DNA of 64,000 nucleotides from Halobacillus shinanisalinarum (GTDB lineage: Bacteria; Bacillota; Bacilli; Bacillales; Halobacillaceae), in contig NZ_CP095074.1 of the NCBI RefSeq assembly GCF_022919835.1, positions 744,001 to 808,000 on the forward strand, given 5' to 3'. The stretch's first letter is position 1. Each line of letters opens with the position of its first letter. The notes beneath the pieces are model-generated. The model worked only from the letters and a program-made list of their open reading frames with translations. It was not told the origin of the DNA and did no database searches. A program made the position numbers and the translations under genes. Below are positions 53,923 to 64,000 of the stretch, piece by piece.

Positions 53923-54900
53923 ATGGCCTTTTTAAAATTGCTTAAGAAAGGGAATAAATCATCTGGTATAGCTGCCTTGGGGAATACATTATTGGCAATT
54001 ATCAAAGCGATTGCAGCTGCAGTTAGCGGTAGTGGAGCAATGTTCGCTACAGCTATCCACTCCGCAGCCGATGCCACCAACCAGGGGTTTGTCTATTTTG
54101 GTAGTGCATTAGCTGAAAAAGAACCTACAGAGCGGTTTCCAACTGGATTTGGACGCGTCGTCAACCTATTTGTACTTGTGGCTGTTACTATTATTACTAT
54201 CATGGCCTATGAGACCATTTTAAAGGGATGGGGATTAATACAAGACCCTCACCCCTCATCTAACATCTGGTTGAATATTGGAGTACTAATAATAGCCATC
54301 ATCATTGATGGGTATATCTTAATAAAAGTAATGAAAGAAATTGTTGTGGAGAGCCGGACAAATTCAGAAAAAGGTAATATTTTCATAAATGCATTTAAAA
54401 ATGTTAGCCTCGCAGCACCGCCTACACGGCTTGTTTTTTATGAAGATATTATAGCCACAGCCGGTTCGGCAATCGCGTTAATCTTTGTTGTGTTGTCCAA
54501 TCTAACAGGGTTATACTTTCTTGATGGTTTAGGTACTCTTATTATCGGCATCCTGCTAATTGGTATTGCTCTCAAAATTGGATACGAAAATACAATTGGC
54601 TTAATCGGTGTAGCTGCCCCTAAAATTGTTGAAGAACGAATAGCGAAAATTATTTTAGGTGATCAAAACGTAGTTGATATTAGTAAGCTGCGTACTCTTC
54701 AAGAAGGAAGAGATTATCATGTTGAGAGTTATATTGAGCTTAAAGAAGGACTTACGCTAGGGGAAGCGGATGATATCAAATACCAAGTTCAGGAAAAGGT
54801 AATGGAGGATCCAGGAGTTGTCGATGTGACAATAGGAATATTAGAGACTGATGATCAAAAAGACTGGCAAGTAGATAAATCAAATCCTAAGAAAAACTGA
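53923..54900 (+). CDS. Cation diffusion facilitator family transporter
   Basis: 325 residues, six membrane helices and a cytoplasmic C-terminal domain. The metal site in helix 2 is HSAAD (TAIHSAADATNQGF), and helix 5 has YEDIIATAG in place of the more usual HxxxD. The motif FGRVVNLF resembles the GYGRxE loop. CDF proteins export divalent metals such as Zn, Fe or Mn against H+; the metal cannot be told here. GAGGGTG lies 9 bases before the ATG at 53923. Confidence 0.88.
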   Translation: MAFLKLLKKGNKSSGIAALGNTLLAIIKAIAAAVSGSGAMFATAIHSAADATNQGFVYFGSALAEKEPTERFPTGFGRVVNLFVLVAVTIITIMAYETILKGWGLIQDPHPSSNIWLNIGVLIIAIIIDGYILIKVMKEIVVESRTNSEKGNIFINAFKNVSLAAPPTRLVFYEDIIATAGSAIALIFVVLSNLTGLYFLDGLGTLIIGILLIGIALKIGYENTIGLIGVAAPKIVEERIAKIILGDQNVVDISKLRTLQEGRDYHVESYIELKEGLTLGEADDIKYQVQEKVMEDPGVVDVTIGILETDDQKDWQVDKSNPKKN

Positions 54901-55192
54901 TTCTTCTATTTAACGTCACGCGTAGCTGATTTGCGATGTTTTTGCTATTCATTTTATATGGGAGTAATACAGCGCAAGCAACCGGCAGACACGGCAGATG
55001 GAGTTCGGACAGGAACAGATTTATGGAAAGTTCGGTTAAGACTGGCTCGCCCTTGTACCAACACTGAACGACGTCCTGTGGGACTACTGGGCGATTGACT
55101 AGTCTTTCGTGACTTGAGCACTGGAGTTAGATGTAACTATCTTCATGTAACCTTATCCACAGTCAATTTTTTCTGGTTTCCTAATCTATAAA
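54901..55192. other. Spacer between the efflux gene and the rRNA operon
   Basis: I see no gene, repeat or tRNA in these 290 bases. Only the rRNA terminator borders it on the right. Confidence 0.5.
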
Positions 55193-55227
55193 AAACAACC
55201 CCTTGGATAATTCCAAGGGGTTGTTTG
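55193..55227 (-). terminator. rRNA operon terminator
   Basis: AAACAACCCCTTGG pairs with CCAAGGGGTTGTTT around a 6-base loop; TTTTTTATAG follows on the minus strand, directly after 5S. Confidence 0.93.
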
Positions 55228-55228
55228 A

Positions 55229-55342
55229 CGTGGCCGCGTCCTACTCTCACGGGGATCGACCCGACTACCATCGGCGCTGAAGAGCTTAACTACTGTGTTC
55301 GGCATGGGAACAGGTGTGACCTCTTCGCTCTCGCCACCACAT
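55229..55342 (-). rRNA. rrf: 5S ribosomal RNA
   Basis: About 114 bases. The minus strand reads GGTGGCGAGAGCGAAGAGG near the 5' end, then CCATGCCGAACACAGTAGTT and GGTAGTCGGG in the middle, and GAGAGTAGGACG near the 3' end, all typical of Bacillaceae 5S. Ends are placed by pairing of the terminal stem and may be off by a few bases. Confidence 0.95.
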
Positions 55343-55404
55343 CATACGTTTATGAGGGAAACCCTCAAAACTGGATAAGACAGGCAAGACCAAACGATTC
55401 AATT

Positions 55405-60131
<4,727 letters not shown>

Positions 60132-60282
60132 AAGTTAAAGTTTGACTTGCTCATTTGCACACCGAATGTGCTTGTTTGAATTCTCTCTATTTAATAGAAA
60201 GAATGATTTGACGTACTGGTTGGTTCGTTCAGTTTTCAAAGATCAAAAGATTGCTTGCCGCTTCAAAAAAAGCGACCCAATC

Positions 60283-60311
60283 ATTATCTCATGGTGAATA
60301 AGTTAAGTCAA
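60283..60311 (-). promoter_or_regulatory. rRNA promoter P2 with inverted repeat around the -35 box
   Basis: TTGACT (60306-60311) and GATAAT (60283-60288) are 17 bases apart on the minus strand. The -35 box is the spacer of a perfect 10-bp inverted repeat, GAATAAGTTA at 60296-60305 and TAACTTATTC at 60312-60321. Confidence 0.75.
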
Positions 60312-60375
60312 TAACTTATTCGTGATAACGTTGCTGATAGAAAAACTATCACACTAACTCTGCGACAGTAATCAA

Positions 60376-60405
60376 ATTCTATCATGAGAACTAAGCGAAT
60401 GTCAA
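60376..60405 (-). promoter_or_regulatory. rRNA promoter P1
   Basis: TTGACA (60400-60405) and TAGAAT (60376-60381) are 18 bases apart on the minus strand, about 245 bases upstream of 16S. With P2 it gives the tandem promoter arrangement usual for Bacillus rRNA operons. Confidence 0.75.
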
Positions 60406-60521
60406 TAGTTCGGTAGATTTTTCGAAAGTTAATTCAATTTGCCGCTTCTTGTTTTTCTAAAAAGCGATGTTCCCAACAATACGCGTTCATAATCCAAATG
60501 TCAATGATTTTTGCAAAGTAA

Positions 60522-60547
60522 AAACCACACCTTTAAAAAAGGCGTGG
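60522..60547 (-). terminator. Terminator of the rhodanese genes
   Basis: CCACGCCTTT pairs with AAAGGTGTGG, then TTTTTAC on the minus strand. It isolates this unit from the rRNA promoters. Confidence 0.85.
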
Positions 60548-60556
60548 CACTTAAAG

Positions 60557-60892
60557 TTAGGCTGACTTTATATAATAAACTAATTTATTTCTTTTCTTGC
60601 GGATGATTTTAGCAGCGATCTTTGCCCCTCGCTTATCGTCCGTAATAAGCAAAATGTTTTTGGGGCAATCAAACTGATCCTTGAGTTCGCGCGGCAAATA
60701 GCTTAGTGGTATGTTCTCAGCTCCAGGATAGGGAGAATGGGAAGCAGAGATATAATCACGGATATCTATTACACAATAATCTCCAATCGAAACAGGATCA
60801 TTTCCTAATCGAGTCAGCATTTTTTTCTCCCAAGTATCCTTCATAACGATAATCAAAACAATTACAATGCTTAAAAATAAGATGAGCTCCAT
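60557..60892 (-). CDS. Membrane-anchored rhodanese-like protein without catalytic cysteine
   Basis: 111 residues. One N-terminal helix (ELILFLSIVIVLIIVM) precedes a rhodanese fold (CVIDIRDYISASHSPYPGAENIPLS is typical of the first half). Where the active cysteine loop should be it has LITDDKRGA, so no sulfur transfer is expected. It may be a binding or scaffold module. It starts 20 bases downstream of the active rhodanese gene and is probably expressed with it. Confidence 0.78.
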   Translation of the reverse strand: MELILFLSIVIVLIIVMKDTWEKKMLTRLGNDPVSIGDYCVIDIRDYISASHSPYPGAENIPLSYLPRELKDQFDCPKNILLITDDKRGAKIAAKIIRKKRNKLVYYIKSA

Positions 60893-60912
60893 GTGTTTCT
60901 ACCTCTTTCACC

Positions 60913-61224
60913 TTAAAATACGAGCTCACCATTCCAGGAGAGCATACCGCCTTCTAGGTTTTTCACATGCTCGAATCCGTTTCCCTTTAAATATTCGGAT
61001 GCGTTCATACTTCTTCTTCCAGAACGACAGACCATGACATATTCTTTATCAGGATCCAAATTGCTGACTGCTTCCGGAATATTACCTAATGGAATGTGTT
61101 TTGCTGTTGGAATGACTCCCTGCGCGACTTCTTCATCTTCCCGTACATCTATAATAGTCAAATTTGTATTTTCATCTAAACATTTTTGTAACTCATCTGG
61201 GTTTATTTCAGGAATGCTACTCAT
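60913..61224 (-). CDS. ytwF: Rhodanese-like sulfurtransferase YtwF
   Basis: 103 residues, a single rhodanese domain with the active loop VCRSGRRS (Cys66) and the DVREDEEVAQGVIPTAKHIPL motif. It moves sulfane sulfur to cyanide or protein thiols. TTAAGGAGGAG precedes the ATG. It resembles YtwF, which lies beside leuS in B. subtilis. It leads the two-gene unit with the cysteine-less paralogue. Confidence 0.88.
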   Translation of the reverse strand: MSSIPEINPDELQKCLDENTNLTIIDVREDEEVAQGVIPTAKHIPLGNIPEAVSNLDPDKEYVMVCRSGRRSMNASEYLKGNGFEHVKNLEGGMLSWNGELVF

Positions 61225-61316
61225 CTTATCTCCTCCTTAAACTTTTCTACCATCCATATTGTATTAAAGTTCATCTTTAAGTCAAGAATTTACGTTCACA
61301 TCATTAATCATAAACA

Positions 61317-61353
61317 AAGAAGGCTGGTTCAACACCGAGAACCAGCCTTCTTT
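61317..61353. terminator. leuS terminator
   Basis: AAAGAAGGCTGGTTC and its complement enclose a 7-base loop; T-runs occur on both sides. Confidence 0.9.
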
Positions 61354-61362
61354 ACATGGTAT

Positions 61363-63777
61363 TTAATTGGCGACAATATTCACAAGTTTACCTGGGACAG
61401 CAATCACTTTTCTCACCGTCTTCCCTTCCAGCCATTCTTGAACATTGTCATTTTCTAATGCACTTTTCTCCATATCTTCTTTAGAAGCCTCTACACTCAT
61501 CATCATTTTAGCACGTACTTTCCCCATTACTTGTATCACAACTTCAACTTCGTCCTCCACGAGTTTCGACTCATCAAAAGATGGCCACTCCTGGTAGCTG
61601 ATCGTCTCTTCGTGACCGAGTTTCTCCCATAGTTCCTCAGCAAGGTGAGGGGCAATAGGTGAGAGCAGCTTAACAAAGCCTTCAACAAATTCTTTCGGAA
61701 GCTCGGTTGCTTTGTACCCTTCATTAATAAAGACCATCATTTGAGAAATCCCTGTATTAAAGCGTAGCTCTTGGAAGTTTTCGCTCACTTTTTGTACCGT
61801 TTCATGGTAAGTTTTCTCTAAGGTTTGATCCACACTGCTTTCTTTAATAGTTGGGGATAATTGGCCATTCACAACAAATAGTCTCCATATACGGTCCAAG
61901 AAACGTCTCGCTCCATCAAGGCCATTCGTTGACCACGCGACAGAAGCATCAAGCGGCCCCATAAACATTTCATAAAGTCTAAGAGTATCAGCGCCATGGC
62001 TATACACGATATCATCCGGGTTGACTACATTCCCTTTGGATTTACTCATTTTTTCATTACCCTCACCAAGGATCATTCCTTGGTTAAATAATTTTTGGAA
62101 AGGCTCTTTCGTAGGAACAACGCCGACATCGTAAAGTACTTTGTGCCAAAAGCGGGCGTAAAGCAAGTGTAGAACAGCGTGCTCTGCTCCCCCTATATAA
62201 ACATCGACAGGAAGCCATTTCTTAAGCTTATCAAAATCAGCAAAAGTTTCGTCATTCCCTGCATCAATGTAACGAAGGTAATACCAGCAGCTGCCTGCCC
62301 ACTGAGGCATTGTGTTTGTCTCTCGTCGTCCCTTCTTGCCTGTCTTCGGATCAACTACATTAACCCACTCACTAATATTGGCTAATGGCGATTCCCCAGT
62401 TCCAGAAGGTTTGATTTCCGTAGTTTTTGGAAGGGTTACTGGTAATTGATCTTCAGGAACTTCTGAGATTGTACCATCTTCCCAGTGAATAATAGGAATC
62501 GGCTCTCCCCAATAACGCTGGCGGCTAAATAACCAATCACGAAGCCGATACGTTGTTTTTTTTGTTCCATTGTTGTTGCTCTCAAGCCAGTGGATCGACT
62601 TCTTAATTGCTTCTTCCTTTCCAAGACCGTTTAAAAAGTCTGAGTTCACGTGTTTCCCATCACCTGTATAGGCTTCTTGGCCAATGTCGCCACCTTCAAC
62701 GACTTCAATGATAGGAAGATCATATTTAGTAGCAAATTCATAGTCACGTTCATCATGAGCAGGAACAGCCATGATTGCACCGCTTCCGTAACTCATAAGC
62801 ACATAATCCGCCACCCAGATGGGAAGTTTGTTGCCATCGATTGGGTTAATTGCATAGGCGCCCGTAAACACACCTGATTTGTTTTTAGCTAAATCAGTAC
62901 GTTCCAGATCACTCTTCCTTTGCGCTTGTTCGATATACCCTTTAACAGCTTCTCTATGTTCGGCGGTTATGATTTTACCAACGAGTGGATGCTCCGGTGC
63001 AAGTACAGCGTATGTTGCTCCAAAAAGCGTGTCTGGTCTAGTTGTAAATACCTCAAAGGACATATCTTGACCAGCTATCCCAAAACTTACTTCAGCGCCT
63101 TCTGACTTTCCAATCCAGTTTCGCTGCATATCTTTTATGCTCTCCGGCCAATCCAAATCTTCTAAATCTTCTAGCAGGCGATCAGCATAGGCAGTAATCT
63201 TTAGCATCCACTGCTTCATAGGTCTGCGTTCAACAGGGTGTCCTCCACGCTCACTCTTGCCATCAATAACTTCCTCATTAGCAAGTACTGTGCCTAATGC
63301 AGGGCACCAATTAACAGCTACTTCATCAATATAAGCAAGATCTTTTTCGTAAAGCTTTAGAAAGATCCACTGTGTCCATTTGTAATAGTTCGGATCAGTT
63401 GTATTAATTTCTCGATCCCAATCATAAGAGAAGCCCAATTCCTGAATTTGCCTACGGAACGTATTAATATTATGTTTTGTAAATTCTTCAGGGTCGTTTC
63501 CTGTGTCAAGGGCATATTGTTCAGCGGGAAGTCCGAAAGCATCCCAGCCAATTGGATGCAAAACTTCATATCCTTGCATGCGTTTCATTCGTGAAACAAT
63601 ATCTGTCGCCGTATACCCTTCAGGGTGACCCACGTGTAACCCCGATCCTGATGGATAAGGAAACATATCTAACGCATAAAATTTCTTCTTATTGGAATCA
63701 CTGTTCGTTTTGAAAGTTTTATGATCCAACCAATATGTTTGCCATTTCTTTTCAATCGTCCTATGATCAAAGGCCAT
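61363..63777 (-). CDS. leuS: Leucyl-tRNA synthetase
   Basis: 804 residues, identical to the B. subtilis length. HIGH-type motif lies in [20 protein letters not shown] and KMSKS in [13 protein letters not shown]; the CP1 editing domain ([27 protein letters not shown]) is intact. It charges tRNA-Leu and edits misactivated residues. ATG at 63777 follows GGGAGGAAAG; the longer frame enters the leader. Regulated by the T-box upstream. Confidence 0.97.
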   Translation of the reverse strand: MAFDHRTIEKKWQTYWLDHKTFKTNSDSNKKKFYALDMFPYPSGSGLHVGHPEGYTATDIVSRMKRMQGYEVLHPIGWDAFGLPAEQYALDTGNDPEEFTKHNINTFRRQIQELGFSYDWDREINTTDPNYYKWTQWIFLKLYEKDLAYIDEVAVNWCPALGTVLANEEVIDGKSERGGHPVERRPMKQWMLKITAYADRLLEDLEDLDWPESIKDMQRNWIGKSEGAEVSFGIAGQDMSFEVFTTRPDTLFGATYAVLAPEHPLVGKIITAEHREAVKGYIEQAQRKSDLERTDLAKNKSGVFTGAYAINPIDGNKLPIWVADYVLMSYGSGAIMAVPAHDERDYEFATKYDLPIIEVVEGGDIGQEAYTGDGKHVNSDFLNGLGKEEAIKKSIHWLESNNNGTKKTTYRLRDWLFSRQRYWGEPIPIIHWEDGTISEVPEDQLPVTLPKTTEIKPSGTGESPLANISEWVNVVDPKTGKKGRRETNTMPQWAGSCWYYLRYIDAGNDETFADFDKLKKWLPVDVYIGGAEHAVLHLLYARFWHKVLYDVGVVPTKEPFQKLFNQGMILGEGNEKMSKSKGNVVNPDDIVYSHGADTLRLYEMFMGPLDASVAWSTNGLDGARRFLDRIWRLFVVNGQLSPTIKESSVDQTLEKTYHETVQKVSENFQELRFNTGISQMMVFINEGYKATELPKEFVEGFVKLLSPIAPHLAEELWEKLGHEETISYQEWPSFDESKLVEDEVEVVIQVMGKVRAKMMMSVEASKEDMEKSALENDNVQEWLEGKTVRKVIAVPGKLVNIVAN

Positions 63778-63789
63778 AATCTTTCCTCC

Positions 63790-64000
63790 CTTAATTACTT
63801 TTACTGAAGATTGCCACGGTTTATAAGCGACAATCTCTTCGTTATGAAACATGTGATATGGTTCGAGGAAGCATTGCTCACGTGGCACTGCGTCTTTCCC
63901 TCCCCCTTCTCACTCTGCCAATTTTTTGAACATTTAATCTATAAAAAAGTCTCTCGTCCCAAAAGCAAGGGACGAGAGACTTTCTCCCGCGGTACCACCC
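63790..64000 (-). ncRNA. T-box leader of leuS, 3' part only
   Basis: The T-box GGGTGGTACCGCG occupies 63988-64000 on the minus strand at the window edge. The attenuator (AGTCTCTCGTCCC at 63948-63960 paired with 63969-63981, then T-run) follows. Stem I with the leucine specifier lies beyond the window. The 170 bases between attenuator and leuS contain no other signal I can name. Confidence 0.88.

Noticed and set aside
63910..63940. TTTTTTGAACATTT near the leuS leader resembling the element end
   Set aside because: Only about 10 bases match, with no second end and no target duplication; probably chance.

Overview
The window reads as chromosome of a moderately halophilic, low-to-mid G+C member of the Bacillaceae. 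The best fit is Halobacillus or a close relative. Gene order follows the Bacillus subtilis ezrA-hisJ-refZ-rpsD-tyrS-acuABC-motPS-ccpA-aroA-ytxJHG-murC-sftA-ytpRQP-ytoP-ytnP-trmB-ytgP-ytfP neighbourhood. T-box leaders, AGGAGG ribosome binding sites, frequent TTG/GTG starts and the Na+-type MotPS stator all agree. The genus is an inference; no database was searched.

Layout. 1-4360: start of a cysteine desulfurase gene, an unknown membrane protein, ezrA, hisJ, refZ, and a free methionine sulfoxide reductase. 4358-10583: a structured gene-free stretch, rpsD with its S4 leader, tyrS behind a T-box, and a large class A penicillin-binding protein. 10663-17161: acuABC, then ccpA-motP-motS and aroA on the other strand. 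17356-26935: an IS21-like small element, then ytxJ, ytxG-ytxH, murC, a nicotinate phosphoribosyltransferase, sftA and ytpRQP, with three copies of a small transposon-like repeat. 26969-37473: accessory genes including a PTS-type permease, a chemoreceptor, a CoA transferase, an acyl-CoA ligase and a PP-loop ATPase. 37102-44386: this stretch carries three broken genes (a TlpA-like thioredoxin, ilvE and ytmP) among ytoP, ytzB-like, ytnP and trmB. 44582-54900: ytlQ/thpR-like pair, pepV with a K+ channel, ytzE, ytzG-ytgP, ytfP and a cation efflux gene. 55193-60405: a complete rRNA operon (16S-23S-5S, minus strand) with tandem promoters and no spacer tRNA. 60557-64000: two rhodanese genes, and leuS with the start of its T-box leader.

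How the genes work together. The core is housekeeping: translation (rpsD, tyrS, leuS, rrn, trmB), wall synthesis and division (ezrA, refZ, PBP, murC, sftA, ytgP), and carbon control (ccpA with two good cre matches near ytnP/trmB). acuABC controls acetyl-CoA synthetase by acetylation; acsA itself is not in the window.

The most unusual content is not protein coding. It is a family of roughly 180-200 bp miniature inverted-repeat elements with 5-bp A/T target duplications. Two copies sit exactly at stop codons, and two copies carry a second nested repeat module. A separate 249-bp element has IS21-type TGT...ACA ends, and a 43-bp near-perfect palindrome lies between rpsD and tyrS. Two otherwise intact genes (ilvE, ytmP) are each broken by one missing base in a homopolymer, so sequencing error must be excluded before calling them pseudogenes.
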